Source of the DNA: Chlorocebus sabaeus
Taxonomy: Eukaryota; Chordata; Mammalia; Primates; Cercopithecidae
Length of the DNA: 64,000 nucleotides
Reading direction: 5' to 3'
Assembly (NCBI RefSeq): GCF_047675955.1
Contig: NW_027327628.1
Coordinates: 124,001-188,000 of the forward strand
The notes below the pieces were generated by a model, which made no database searches, was not told the DNA's origin, and saw only the letters and a program-made list of their open reading frames with translations. Of the stretch, positions 12,166 to 25,099 are shown one piece after another. The translations under genes and the position numbers were made by a program. Positions within the stretch are counted from its first letter, which is position 1; every line of letters begins with the position of its first letter.

Positions 12166-15100
12166 TGAAGATAATTCCTTTTTCACCATAGCACTTTAAG
12201 GGCTTCCGAATATCACTTTGCAAATTCCACAATAACAGCCTTAGCGAAAAGCTTTTTGAAGGGAAAGTTGTAACTCCGTGAGCTGAATTAACAGAGCACA
12301 AAGCAGTGTCTCAGAAATCTTCTTTACAGTATTTAAGGGAAGGTATTTCCTTTTTCACCATAGCCCTCCATGGGCTTCCAAATATCACTTTCTAAATTGC
12401 TCAAGAACAGCCTTAGCGAAAGGCCTCTTGAAGGGAAAGGTGTAACTCTGTGAGATGAATTAACAGAGCACAAAGCAGTTTCTCAGAAAGCTTCTTTCCA
12501 GTTTTTAACTGAAAATATTTCCTCTTTCACAAGACCCCTCTATGGGCTTCCCAATATCACTTTGCCAATTCCACAAGAAGAGCCTTAGCGTAAGTCTTCT
12601 TGAAAGGAAAGCTGTAACTCTGTGACATGAATTAACAGAACACAAAGCAGTTTCTCAGAATGCTTCTTTACAGTTTTTAACTTAGGATATTTCCTTTTTC
12701 ACCGTAGCCCTCTCTGGGCTTCCAAATGTCACTTTGCATATTCCACAAGAACAGTCTTAGCGAAAGGTTTCTTGAGGGGAATGCTGTAAATCTGTGAGAT
12801 GAAATAAGAGAACCCAAAGCAGTTTCTCAGACAGCTTCTTTCCAGTTTTTAACGGAGGATATTTCCTTTTTCACCACAGCACACTAAGGGCTTCCAAATA
12901 TCACTTTGCAAATTCCACAGGAACAGCCTTAGCGAAATTCTTATTGAAGGGAAAGCTGTAACTCTGTGAGATGAATTAACGGAACACAAAGCAGTCTCTC
13001 CGAATGCTTCTTTTCAGTTTTTACCTTAGAATATTTCCTTTTTCACCATAGTCCTGTATGGGCTTCCAAATATAACTTTCCAAATTCCGCAAGAACAGCC
13101 TTAGCGAAAGGCATCTTGAAGGGAAAGCTGTAACTCTGTGAGATGAATTTCCAGAACACAAAGCAGTTTCTCAGAAAGATTCTTTCCAGTTTTTAACGGA
13201 AGATATTTCCTTTTTTACCATAGCCCTCTATGGACTTGCAAATATCACTTTCCAAATTCCACAAGAACAGTCTTAGCGAAAGGATTCTTGAGGGGAAAGC
13301 TGTAACTCTGTGAGATGAATTAACAGAACACATAGCAGTATCTCACACAGCTTCTTTCCAGTTTTTAACTGAAGATATTTCCTTTTTCACCATAACCCTC
13401 TATGGACTTCCAAATATTACTTTGCAAATTCCACAAGAACAGCCTTAGCGAAAGGCTTGTTGAAGGGAAAGCTTTAACTCTGTGAGATGAATTAACAGAA
13501 CACAAAGCAGTTTCTCAGAAAGCTTCTTTCCAGTTTTTAACTTAAGGTATTTCCTTTTTCACCATAGGCCTCTATGGGCTTCCAAATATCACTTTGCAAA
13601 TTCCACAAGAACAGTCTTAGCGAAAGGCTTCCTGAGGGGAAAGGTGTAACTCAGTGAGATGAAATAACAGAACACAAAGCAGTTTCTCAAACAGCTTCCT
13701 TCCAGTATTTAACTGAAGATATTTCCTTTTTCACCATAGCCCTATAAGGGCTTCCAAATATCACTTTGCATATCCCACAAGATTGGCCTTAGCGATAGGC
13801 TTCTTGAGGGGAAAGCTGTAACTCTGTGAGATGCATTCACAGAACACAAAGCAGTTTCTAAGAGAGCTTCTTTCCAGTTTTTAACGGAAGATATTTCTTT
13901 TTCACCGTAGCCCTGTTTGGGCTTCCAAATATCACCTTGTAAATTCCTCAAGAATAGTCTTAGCGAAAGTGCTCTTGAGGGGAACATAGTGGCTCTGTGA
14001 GATGAATTAACAGAGCACAAAGCACTTTCTCAGAAAACTTCATTCTAGTTTTTAACGGAACATATTTCCTTTTTCACCATAGCTCTCTAGGGGCTTCCAA
14101 ATATCTCTTTGCAAATTCCGCAAGAACAGTCTTTGCGAAAGGCTTCTTGAGAGGAAAGCAGTAACTCTGTGAGATGAATTAACAGAACACAAAGCAGTTT
14201 GTCAAAAAGATTCTTTCCAGTTTTTTACGGAAGATATTTCCTTTTTCACCATAGCCCTCTATTGGCTTCCAAATATCACTTTGCGAATTCCACAAGAACA
14301 GCCTTAGCGAAAGGCTTCTTGAAGGGAAAGCTGTAAATCTGTGAGATGAATTTACAGAACACAAAGCAGTTTCTCAGATAGCTTCTTTCCTGTTTTTAAC
14401 GGAACATATTTCCTTTTTCACCACAGCCCTCTATGGGCTTCCAAATATCACTTTCCAAACTACACAAGAACAGCGTTAGCGTAAGGCTTCTTGATTGGAA
14501 AGCTGTATCTCTGTGAGATGATTTAACAGAACACAAAGCAGTTTCTGAAAAAACTTCTTTCCGGTTTTTAACGGAAGATATTTCCTTTTTCACCATAGCC
14601 CTCTAAGGGTTTCCAAATATCACTTTGCAAACTCCTCAAGATCAGTCTTAGCAAAAGGCTTCTTCAGGGGAAAGCTGTAACTCTGTGAGAAAAATTCACA
14701 GAACACTAAGCAGTTTCTCAGAAAGCTTCTTTCCAGTTTTTAACGGAAGATATTTCCGTTTTCACCATAGCCCTCTAGGGAATTCCAAATACCACTTTGC
14801 AAATTCCACAAGAACAATCTTAGCGAAAGGCTTCTTGAGGGGAAAGCAGTAACTCTGTGAGATGAATTAACAGAACACAAAGCAGTTTCTCAGAAAGACT
14901 CTTTCCAGTTTTTAATTGAAGATATTTATTTTTTCACCATAGCCCTTTAAGGGCTTCCAAATATCAGTTACCAAATTCCAAAAGAACAGCCTTAGTGAAA
15001 GGCTTCTTGAAGGGAAACCTATAACTTTGTGAGATGAATTAACAGAATACAAAGCAGTTTCTCAGAAAGCTTCTTTCCAGTTTTTCTGGAAGATATTTCC

Positions 15101-18100
15101 TTTTTCACCATAGCCCTCTATGGGCTTGCAAATATCACTTTGCAAATTCCACAAGAACTGTCTTAGCGAATGGCTTCTAGAAGGGAAAGCTGTAACTCTG
15201 TGAAGTGAATTAACAGAACCCAAATCAGTTTCTCAGATATCATATTTCCAGGTTTTAACGGAAGATATTTCCTTTTTCACCTTAGCCCTCTGTGGGCTTC
15301 CAAATATCACTTTGCAAATTCCACAAGAAAAGTCTTAACGAAAGACTTCTTGAGGAGAAAGCTGTAACTCTGTGAGATGAATTAACAGAACACAAAAGAG
15401 TTTCTCAGAAAGTTTCTTTCCCGTTTTTAAAGTAAAATATTTCCTTTTTCACCATAGCCCTCTATGGGCTTCCAAATATCCCTTTGCAAATTCCACAAGA
15501 ACAGCCTTAACGAAAGGCTTCTTAAGGGGAAAGCTGTAACTCTGTGAGATGAATTAACAGAACAAAAAGCGTTTTTTCAGAAGACGTCTTTCCAGTTTAT
15601 AACTGAAGATATTTCCTTTTTCACCATTGACCTCTTTGGGCTTTCAAATATCACATTGCAAATTTCACAAGAACAGTCTTAGCGAAAGGCTTCTTGTGGA
15701 GAAAGCTGTAATAATGTGAGATGAATTAACAGAACACAAAAAGTTTCTCAGAAAGCTTCTTTCCAGTTTTTAACTTAAGATATTTCCTTTTTCACCATAA
15801 CACTCTATATGCGTCCAAATATCACTTTCCAAATTCCACAAGAACAGTCCTAGAGAAAGGCTTCTTGAGGAGAAAGCTGTAACCCTCTGAGATGAATTAA
15901 CAGAACAAAAAGGAGTTTCTCAGAAGGCTTCTTTTCAGTTTTAAACTGAAGATATTTCCTTTTTCACCATAGCCCACTACGGGCTTGCAAGTATCACTTT
16001 GAAAGATAAACAAGAACAGCCTTCGCGAAAGAATTCTTGAGGGGAAAGCTGTAACTCTGTGAGATGAATTAACAGAACACAAAGCAGTCTCTCAGAAATC
16101 TTCTTTCCAGTTTTTAACTGAAGATATTTCCTTTTTCAACATGGCCGTTTATGGGCTCCCAAATATCACTTTACAAATTCCACAAGAAGAGAGTTAGCAA
16201 AAGGTTTCTTGAAGGGAAAGCTGTAACTCCGTGACATGAATTAACAGAACACAATGCAGTTTCCCAGAAAGCTTCTTTTCAGTTTTTATCTTAGGATATT
16301 TCCTTTTTCACCATAGCCCTCTATGAGTTTCCAAATATCACGTTGTAAATTCCACACACCAGTCTTAGCGAAAGGCTTCTTGAGGAAAAGCTGTAACTCT
16401 CTGATATGAATTTAAAAAAACACATAGCAGTTTTTTAAAAAGATTCTTTCCAGTTTTTAACGGAAGATATATCCTTTTCCACCATAGCCCTTTATGGGTT
16501 TCCAAATATCATTTTGCAAATTCCACAAGAACAGTCCTAGAGAAAAATTTCTTAAGGGAAAAGCTGTAACTCTGTGAGATGAATTAACAGAACACAAAGC
16601 AGTTTCTCAGTAAGAGTCCTTTGGGTTTTTATTTTGGGATATTTCCTTTTTCACCATTGCTCTGTATGGGCTTCCAAATATCACTTTGCAAAATTCCAAA
16701 AGAACAGACTTAGGGAAAGGCTTCTTGAGGGGAAAGCAGCAACTCTGTGAGATGAATTAACAGAACACAAAGCAGTCTCTCAGAAATCTTCTTTCCAGTT
16801 TTTAACGGAAGATATTTCCTTTTTCACTTTAGCCCTCTGTGGGCTTCCAAATATCACTTTGCAAATTCCCCAAGAAAAGTCTTAGCGAAAGGATTCTTGA
16901 CGAGAAAGCTCTAACTCGGTGCGACGAATTAACAGAACACAAAACTGTTTCTCAGAAAGCATCTTTCCAGTTTTTAAAGGAAAATATTTCATTTTTCACC
17001 GTAGCCCTCTATGGGCTTCCAAATATCACGTTGCAAATTCCACAAGAACAACCTCAGGGAAAGGCTTCTTGAGGGGAAAGCTCTAACTCTGTGAGATGAA
17101 TTAACAGAACACAAAGCAGTTTCTCAGGAAGCTTCTTTTCATTATTTAACGGAAGATATTTCCTTTTTCACTTTAGCCCTCTATGGGCTTCCAAATATCA
17201 GTTTGCAAATTTCACAAAAACTGTCTTAGCGAACGTCTTCTTGAAGGGAAAGCTGTAACTCTGTGAGATGAACTAACAGAACATAAAAGAGTTTCCCAGA
17301 AAGCTTCTTTTCGGTTTTCATCGTAGGATATTTCCATTTTCACCTTAGCCCTCGATGGGCTTCCAAATATCACTTTACAAATTCCACAAGAACAGTCTTA
17401 GCGAAAGGCTTCTTGGGGGGAAAGCTGTAACTCTGTGAGATGAATTAACAGAACACAGACCAGTTTCTCAGAAAGCTTCTTTCCAGTTTTGAACGTAAGA
17501 TATTTCCTTTTTCACCATAGCCCTCTATGGGCTTCCAAATATCCCTTTGCCAATTCCACAAGAACAGCCTTAGCGAAAGGCTTCTTGGGGGGAAAGCTGT
17601 AACTCTGTGAGATGAATTAACAGAAGACAAAGCAGTTTCTCAGAAAATTTCTTTTCGGTTTTCATCTTAGGATATTTCCATTTGCACCATAGCTCTCTAT
17701 GGGCTTCCAAATATCACTTTGCCAATTCCAAAAGAAGAGTCTTTGCGAAAGGCTTCTTAAACGGAAAGCTGTAGGCCTCTGAGATGAATTAACAGAACCG
17801 AAAGCAGTTCCTCAGAAAGCTTTTTTTCAGTTTTTATCTTAGGATATTTCCTTTTTCACCATAGCCCCCTAAGGGCTTCCAATTATCACTTTGCAAATTC
17901 CACGAGAACAGTCTTAGCGAAAGGCTTCTTGAGGAGAAAGCTGTAACTCTATGAGATGAATTAACGGAAAACAAAGGGGCTTCTCAGAAATCTTCTTTCC
18001 AGTTTTTAACGTAAAATATTTCCTTTTTCAACATAGCCCTCTATGGGATTCCAAATATCAGTATGCAAATTCCACAAGAACAGTCTTAGGGTTAGGCTTC

Positions 18101-18599
18101 TTGAGGGGAAAGCTGTCACTCTGTGAGATGAATTAACAGAACACAAAGCAGTTTCTCAGAAAGCTTCTTTTCTGTTTTTATCTTAGCATAATTCCATTTT
18201 CACCATAGGCCTCTATGGGCTGCGAAATATCACTTTGCAAATTCCACAAGAACAGTCTTAGCGAAAGGCTTCTTGAGGGGAAAGATGTAACTATGTGAGA
18301 TAAATTAACAGAACACAAATTCGTTTCTCAGAAAGCTTCATTCAGTTTTTACCTTAGGATATTTCCTTTTTCACCATAGCCTTGTATGGGCTCCAAATGT
18401 CACTTCGCAAATTCCCCAAGAACAGCCTTACCGAAAGGCTTCTTAAGGGGAAAGCTGTAACTCTGTGAGATGAATTAACAGAACACAAAGCAGTTTCTCA
18501 GAAATCTTCTTTCCAGTTTTTAACGGAAGATAATTCCTTTTTCACCATAGCTCTCTATGGGCTTCCAAATATCACCTTGCAAATTCCACAGGAACAGTC

Positions 18600-21500
18600 T
18601 TAGTGAACGGCTTCTTGAAAAAAGAGCTATAACTCTGTTAGATAAATTAAGAGAACACAATGCAGTTTCTCAGAAAGCTTCCTTTCGGTTTTTATCTTAG
18701 CATATTTTCTTTTTCGCCATAACCCTGTATGGTCTTCCAATATCACTTTGCAAATTCCACAAGAACAGTCTCAGTGAACGGTTTCTTCAGAGGAAAGCTG
18801 TACCTCTGTGAGATGAATTAACAGAACACAAAGTAGTTTCTCAGAAACCTTCTTTTCAGTTTTTAACTGAAGATATTTCCTTTTTCACCATAGCCCTCTA
18901 TGTTCTTCGAAATATCACTTTGCAAATTCCACAAGAACCGTCTTAGCGAAAGGCTTCTTGAGGGGAAAGCTGTAGCTGTATGAGATGAATTAACAGAACG
19001 GAAAGCAGTTTCTCAGAAAGTTTCTTTTCAGTTTCTGTCTTAGGATATTTCCTTTTTCACCATAGCCCTCTTTGGGCTTCCAAATATCACTTTGCAAATT
19101 CCACAAGAACAGTCTTAGCGAAAGGCTTCTTGAGGGCAAAGCTGTAACTCTGTGAGATGAATTAACAGAAGACAAAGCTGTTTCTCAGAAAGCTTTATTC
19201 CAGTTTTTAACTGAAGATGTTTCATTTTTCACCATAACCCACTATGGGCTTCCAAATATCACTTTGCAAATTCCACAAAAACAGTCTTAGCGAAAGACTT
19301 CTTGAGGGGAAAGCTGTAGCTCTGTGACATGAATTAACAGAACACAAAGCAGTTTCTCAGAAAGATTCTTTCCAGTTTTTAACGGAAAATATTTACTTTT
19401 TCACCATAGCTCTCTATGGACTTCTAAATATCACTTTGCAAATTCCACAAGGACAGTCTTAGCGAAAGGCTTCTGGAGGAGAAAGTTGTAATTCCGTGAG
19501 ATGAATTAACAGAACACAAAGCAGTTGCTCAGAAAGCTTCTTTCCAGTTTTGAACGGAAGATATTTCCTTTTTCGCCATAGCCCTCTATGGGCTTCCAAA
19601 TATGGCTTTGAAAATTCCACAGGAACCGTCCTACTGATAGGCTTCTTGAGGGGAACCTTATAACTCTGTGAGATTAATTAAGAGAACACAATGCAGTTTC
19701 TGAGAAAGCTTCTTTTCAGTTTTTATCTTAGGATATTTCCTTTTTCCCCATAACCATCTATGGTCTTCCAATATCACTTTGCAAATTCCCCAAGAGCAGT
19801 CTCAGTGAATGGTTTCTTGAGGGGAAAGCTGTATCTATGTGAGATGAATTAACAGAACACAAAGCAGTCTCTCAGAAATCTTCTTTCCAGATTTTAACGG
19901 AAGATATTTCCTTTTTTACAATAGCCTCCTCTGGGCTTCCAAATATCACTTTTCAAAATCCTCAAGATCAGCCTTAGCTAAAGGTTTCTTGAGGAGAAAT
20001 TTGTAACACTGTGAGATGAATTAACAGAACACAAAGAGGTTTCTCAGAAAGCTTCTTTTCGGTTTTTATCTTAGGATATTTCCATTTTCATCATAGCCCT
20101 TTATGGTCTTCGAAATATCACTTTGCAAATTCCACAAGAACCGTCTTAGCGAAAGGCTTCTTGAGCGGAAAGCTGTAACTCTGTGTGATGAATTAACAGA
20201 ACACAAAGCAGTTTCTCAGAAAGTTTGTTTTCAGTTTCTATCTTAGGATATTTCCGTTTTCACCATAGCCCTCTTTGGACTTCCAAATATCACTTTGCAA
20301 ATTCCACAAGAACAGTCTTAGGGAAAGGCTTCTTTAGTGGAAATCTGTAACTCTGTGAGATAAATTGACAGAACACAAAGCAGTTTCTCAGAAAGCTTCT
20401 TTCCAGTTTTTAACGGAAGATATTTCCTCTATCTCCATAGCTTTCTATGGGCTTCCAAATATCACTTTCCAAATTCTACAAGAAAAGCCTTAGCGAAAGG
20501 ATTCTTGAAGATAAAGGTGTAACTCTGTGAGATGAATTAACAGAACACAAAGCAGTTTCTCAGAAAGTTTCTTGCCAGTTTTTAACGGAAGATATTTCCT
20601 TTTTCACCATTGCCCTCCATGGGCTTCCAAATATCACACTGCAAATTCCAAAAGAGCAGTCTTAGCGAAAGGCTTCTTGAGGGGAAAGCTGCAATTGTGT
20701 GAGATGAATTAAGAGAATACAAAGCAGTCTCTCAGAAAGCTTCTTTCCAGTTTTTAACTGAAGATATTTCCTTTTTCACCATGGCCCTTTATGGGCTTCC
20801 AAATGTCACTTTGCAAATTCCACAAGAACAGTCTTAGCGAAAGGCTTCTTGAGGGGAAAGTTGTAACTCTGTGAGATGAATTAATGGAACACAAAGCTGT
20901 CTCTCAGAAAGCTTCTTTCCAGATATTTAAGGAAGATATTTCCTTTTTCACCATAGCCCTCTATAGGCTTCCAAATATCACTTTGCAAATTCCACAAGAA
21001 CAGTCTTAGGGAAAGGCTTCTTTAGTGGAAATCTGTAACTCTGTGAGATAAATTGACAGAACACAAAGCAGTTTCTCAGAAAGCTTCTTTTCAGTTTTTA
21101 TCTCAGGATATCTCCTTTTTCACCATAGCCCTCTGTGGGCTTACACATATCACTTTGCAAATTCCACAAGAACAGTCTTAGGGAAAGGCTTCATGAGGGA
21201 ACGCTGTAAGTCTCTGAGATGAATTAACAGAACACAAAGTAGTTTCTCAGAAATCTCCTTTCCAGATTTTAATGGAAGTATCTTCTTTTTTCACCATAGC
21301 CCCCTATGGGCTTCCAAATATCACTTTTCAAATTCCACAAGATCAGCCTTAGGTAAAGGTTTCTTGAGGAGAAATTTGTAACATTGTGAGATGAATTAAC
21401 AGAACACAAAACAGTTTCTGAGAAAGCTTCTTTTCGGTTTTATCTTAGGATATTTCCATTTTCACCATAGCCCCTATGAGCTTCCAAACATCACTTTGCA

Positions 21501-22500
21501 ATTTTCACAAGATCAGTCTTAGAGAAAGACTTTTTGAGGGGAAATCTGTACCTCTCTGAGATGAATTAACAGAACACAAATCAGTTTCTCAGAAAGCTTC
21601 TTTTCAGTTTTTATCTTGGGATATTTCCTTTCTCACCATAGCCTTCTAAGGTCTTCCAAATATCCCTTTGGAAATTCCACAAGAACACTCTTAGCGAAAG
21701 GCTTCTTGAGGGGAAAGCTGTAACTCTGTGAGATGAATTAACAGAACACAAAGCAGTTTCTCAGAAAGCTTCTTTCCAGTTTTTAACTGAAGATATTTCC
21801 TTTTTCACCGTAGCCCTCCATGGGTTTCCAAATGTCACTTTTCAAATTCCACAAGAACCGCCATCGCGAAAGTCTTCTTGAGGGGAAAGCTGTAACTCTG
21901 TGAGATAAATTGAGAGAACACAAAGCACTTTCTCAGAAAGCTTCTTTTCAGTTTTTATCTTAGGATATTTCCTTTTTCACCATAGCCCTCTGTGGGCTTC
22001 CAAATATCACTTTGCAAATTTCACAAGAACAGTCTTAGGGAAAGGCTTCATGAGTGGAAAGCTGTAAGTCTCTGAGATGAATTAACAGAACACAAAGTAG
22101 TTTCTCAGAAATCTTCTTTCCAGATTTTAATGGAAGATACTTCCTTTTTCACCATAGCCCCCTATGGGCTTCCAAATATCCCTTTTCAAATTCCACAACA
22201 TCAGCCTTATCTAAAGTTTTCTTGAGGAGAAATTTGTAACACTGTGAGATGAATTAACAGAACACAAAGCAGTTTCTCAGAAAGCTTCTTTCCACTTTTT
22301 AACGGAAGATATTTCCTTTTTCACCATAGCCCGCTATGGGCTTCCAAATATCACTTTGAAAATTCCACAAGAACAGTCATAGCGAAAGGCTTCTTGAGGG
22401 GAAAGCTGTAACTCTGTGAGATGAATTAACAGAACACAAAGCAGTTTCTCAGAAAGCTTCTTTCCAGTTTTTAACAAAAGATAGTTCCTTTTTCACCGTA
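18600..22500 (-). repeat. Alpha sub-block with several local multi-monomer duplications
   Basis: Several segments in this interval repeat at integer-monomer offsets. A stretch of about 95 bp beginning CAGTCTTAGGGAAAGGCTTC (with TTAGTGGAAATCTG and GATAAATTGACAG) occurs at 20313 and again at 21001 (688 bp, 4 monomers). A segment with GTAAGTCTCTGAGATG followed by a monomer with AGGAGAAATTTGTAAC occurs at about 21173 and 22030 (857 bp, 5 monomers); a third relative lies near 19966 (1375 bp, 8 monomers). The pair at about 18905 and 20110 (TGGTCTTCGAAATATCAC) is offset by about 1.2 kb (7 monomers). Unequal crossing over or slippage of different unit sizes is the simplest explanation. Confidence 0.65.
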
Positions 22501-23154
22501 GCCCTCTATGGGCTTCCAAATATCACTTTGCAAATTCCAGAAGAACAGTCTTAGGCAAAAGCTTCTTGAGGAGAAATCTGTATCTGTGTGAGATGAATTA
22601 ACAGAACACAATGCAGTTTCTTAGAAGGCTTCTTTTCAGTTTTTATCTTAGGATATTTCCTTTTACACCATAGCCCTCTATGGGCTTCCAAATATCACTT
22701 TGCAAATTTTACAAGAACAGCTTTAGCGAAAGGCTTCCTGAGGGGAAAGCTGTAACTCTGTGAGATGAATTAACAGAACACAAAGCAGTTTCTCAGAAAG
22801 CTTCTTTCCAGTTTTTAGCAAAAGGTATTTCTTTTTTCACCATATCCTTTTATGGCTTTCCAAATATCACTTTGAAATTCCACAAGAACAGTCTTATCGA
22901 AAGGCTTCTTGAGGGGAAAGCTGTAACTCTGTGAGATGAACTATCAGAACACAAAGCAGTTTCTCAGAAATCTTCTTTTTGGTTTTTATCTTAGTATATT
23001 TCCTTTTTCACCATAGCCCTCTATGGGCTTCCAAATATCACTTTGCAAATTCCACAAGAACAGTCTTAGTGAAAGGCTTCTTGAGGGGAAATCTGCAACT
23101 CTCTGAGATGAATTAACAGAACACAAAGCAGTTTCTCAGAAAGCTTCTTTTCAC

Positions 23155-23194
23155 TTTTTTTTTTTAATATTTCATGCTTAATTTCTTTTTTATT
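23155..23194 (-). promoter_or_regulatory. Terminal poly(A) tract and AATAAA signal of the composite insertion
   Basis: The plus strand shows T11 at 23155-23165 directly against the satellite, then TTTATT at 23189-23194, which is AATAAA on the minus strand. The 23-nt gap between signal and A tract is within the usual 10-30 nt cleavage distance. This suggests that the DNA end was an mRNA 3' end. An accidental T-run from the target (the satellite itself has TTTTT here) contributes about five of these bases. Confidence 0.6.
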
Positions 23195-23276
23195 TATATA
23201 ATTTTGTGTAACAATCACTCATGAAATATCTGAATTCTTATTACTTTGTACATAAAGAATATTCAAGAAATATTGT
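23166..23276. other. AT-rich non-satellite flank, unclassified
   Basis: About 110 bp of AT-rich, non-repetitive-looking sequence between the poly(A) tract and the solo LTR. I recognise no gene or repeat family in it. Under the transduction model it is source-locus DNA. Confidence 0.5.
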
Positions 23277-23803
23277 TGCAGTAGAAAGCTAGCCAAGTAT
23301 GAGCAGGGCAGGAGAGGGCTCCCCTCTTCCATACACCAAATGTGTTGGGAGACCCTCTGGTGATGGTCAAGGGGTTGTTAACTCTTTCTCTAAAGTAGTA
23401 ATTGGTCATACCTGGTGTCAAGGAAAGGCAGGCTTCTAATAGAAAACACCTGAAACTGATCAGCAACTTCCCAATGAGATCTCAGGAGTGAGGAGAAGTA
23501 AGGCAAGATCCCGGAAGTATGCCAATGTATAAAACCCCAAGTCAAGAAGTCAAGCTGTGCACTTGGCTTCTCAAGTATCCCACTTGGCCCTCTTCCAGGT
23601 TGTACTTCCCTTCTTTTCCTTTCTGTTTTGAAACCTTTTAATAATCCTTCACTCCTGCTCTGAGAATTACCTCTGTCTCACTTTCTGCCTTATGCCCCTT
23701 AGTGGAATTCCTTCTGAGGAAGCAAGAATGGAGGGTGCTGCAAACCTATACAGATTTGCCGCCAATGTCTCCAGAACTCGGATGTCTTCCACAGGTAATA
23801 ACA
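23277..23803 (+). mobile_element. Solo LTR of a class I endogenous retrovirus (LTR8/LTR9-like, tentative)
   Basis: A 527-bp segment beginning TG and ending CA. It carries a CCAAT-like motif (23521) and a TATAAAA box (23528-23534), then a CT-rich stretch and a degenerate poly(A) signal region (TTTTAATAATCC, about 23637). The tail contains CTTTCACTCCTG-like and CTGAGGAAGCAAGAATGGAGG motifs, recalling ERV1 LTRs of the HUERS-P3 group. The family name is from memory and tentative. Flanking 4-bp sequences TTGT (23273-23276) and TTGC (23804-23807) match at 3 of 4 positions and could be an eroded target-site duplication. There are no gag, pol or env sequences next to it, so it is a solo LTR. It is antisense to the L1. 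Confidence 0.6.
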
Positions 23804-24513
23804 TTGCTTTCAATATTTTTCATAATTATATCATGGTAAAAAACTAAGTATAACAGTGTCAAATACAAATACAATTAAAGCTTTTTGATTTCTATTTTAC
23901 TGTACAAGTTTTTTTAAATCAAGTATGATTTTTCCTGGTGCAATTAAATTATAATTCTTTTCATATTTATATTTAATCATTTTATATAGAATTATTTTAT
24001 ATTTCTAGTACTTATTATTCTAGTATATCTCTTTTAGGCTTACTTTATGTCTCACTTTTATAAAAATAAGTAAAATATATATTTGATACATTACAATAAC
24101 TTAGCAAAATGCTCAGGTATAATGCTATTTAAAAATTAATATGCCATATTTATATAATAATGCTATAATTTTCTCATAAAATAATAAATCTTTTTAATGT
24201 TTGAAATTATAGGATGATAAGTGGTCTTTAATTTTTTCCCCTTGTTTGAATTTTCAGTAGTGAATATGTTCTTTCAAAAATATTTTTATGATAAATTCCA
24301 AATGCATACAATAGTGGATTACCTCTAGGTACTCATCATTCATTTCACCAACATCAACACTTGTCCAATTCCTTTTATCTTCACTCACTTCTCCCCATTT
24401 CCCCCAACCGCATTCCTGCCACAACTGCTGACTCAAACCGTTCAAAGGATCGTTTGGTCAATCCTTTTGTAACAATTTAGTTATGTGCTTTTCCTAAAAA
24501 ATAAGTGGAAGAT
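23804..24513. other. AT-rich non-satellite DNA, unclassified
   Basis: About 710 bp of AT-rich sequence with no open frame of note and no tandem structure. The part at about 24280-24430 (TTATGATAAATTCCAAATGC followed by a C/T-rich stretch) vaguely recalls old LINE-derived DNA, but I cannot assign it. It should be the most locus-specific part of the insertion and thus the best probe for a source locus. Confidence 0.5.
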
Positions 24514-24945
24514 TATTTTTTATTTTTATTTTTTATTTTTTAAAATTATTTATTTCAATTTTGTGGGTATATAGTAGATGTGTGTATTTATGGGGTGCAT
24601 GAGATGTTCTGATTCAGGCATGCAATGAATAATAATCACACCATGTAAAATGGGGTATCCATTCTCTCAAGCATTTATCCTTTGTGTTACAAGCAATCCA
24701 ATTAGACTCTTTTAGTTATTTTCAAATGCACAGTTAAATTATTCCTTACTATAGTCGCCTTGTTGTGCTATTAAATACTAGATCTTATTTATTCTTTCTG
24801 TTTTTTTGTACCCATTAACCATCTCCAGCTTTGCCTCAAACCCCCACTACCCTTCCCAGCCTCTGGTAACCATGCTTCTACTCTCTATCTCCATGAGTTC
24901 AATTGTTTTGATTTTTAGATCTCACAAATAAGTGAGAACATGAAA
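24514..24945 (-). mobile_element. Older L1 3' end fragment (L1MA/L1PB-like)
   Basis: Read on the minus strand, this contains the characteristic old-L1 3'UTR phrases GTTACCAGAGGCTGGGAAGG, GGATAAATGCTTGAG, GATACCCCATTTTACATGG and CATCTCATGCACCCCATAAA. It ends in an A-rich tail (the plus-strand T-rich run at 24514-24545). It is a 5'-truncated 3'UTR remnant of about 430 bp with no coding sequence. It differs from the 3' end of the younger L1 at 25341 and must have been in the flanking DNA before that element moved. The subfamily is a tentative call. Confidence 0.7.
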
Positions 24946-25068
24946 TTAGAATTATTATTAAACAGATCTCAAAATGTGACTTAGTTGCGTATCTTCTCCT
25001 CCTCCCCCTGTATCAACCTGTTTCAGCCTGGAAGCCTCTAGTGGGAAGGAGGGATGTGCTTGGTTGCT

Positions 25069-25070
<2 letters not shown>
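24946..25070. other. Short unclassified stretch between two L1-related pieces
   Basis: About 125 bp, including a C/T-rich patch (CTTCTCCTCCTCCCCCTG near 25000), between the old L1 3' end and the A29 tract. I see no gene or known repeat. If the A29 tract marks an earlier insertion end, bases just left of 25071 would be the flank of the source locus. Confidence 0.45.

Positions 25071-25099
<29 letters not shown>

Larger units (their letters stand above)
1..23154 (-). repeat. Alpha (alphoid) satellite array, left block, monomeric
   Basis: A continuous head-to-tail tandem array with a period of about 171 bp. Each unit has the same landmarks on the plus strand: CTTCTTTCCAGTTTTTAAC, GAAGATATTTCC, TTTTTCACCATAGCCCTCTA, GGGCTTCCAAATATCAC, TTCCACAAGAACAGTCTTAG, and CTCTGTGAGATGAATTAACA. 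These align over the whole monomer with the reverse complement of the alphoid consensus, so the array is annotated on the minus strand. Adjacent monomers differ by many substitutions and small indels, and variants such as TTTTTATCTTAGG, TTTTTAACGGAAG and TTTTTAACTGAAG are intermixed. No uniform HOR is visible. No CENP-B box was seen; the equivalent segment (reverse complement GGTGAAAAAGGAAATATC) is the A-box type. The array starts mid-monomer at base 1 and ends mid-monomer at the L1 insertion. No gene is seen here. Confidence 0.95.

Noticed and set aside
1..23154. Many ORFs of 60-103 codons with similar peptides (SVNSSHRVTAFPSRSLSLRL, WNLQSDIWKPIEGYGEK) on the minus strand, and a plus-strand set starting MGFQISLCKFHKN
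   Set aside because: They recur wherever the satellite monomer happens to lack stops. 171 bp is 57 codons, so frame is kept between monomers and two-monomer ORFs such as 11167-11478 appear. There is no promoter, intron structure or conservation beyond the repeat itself.
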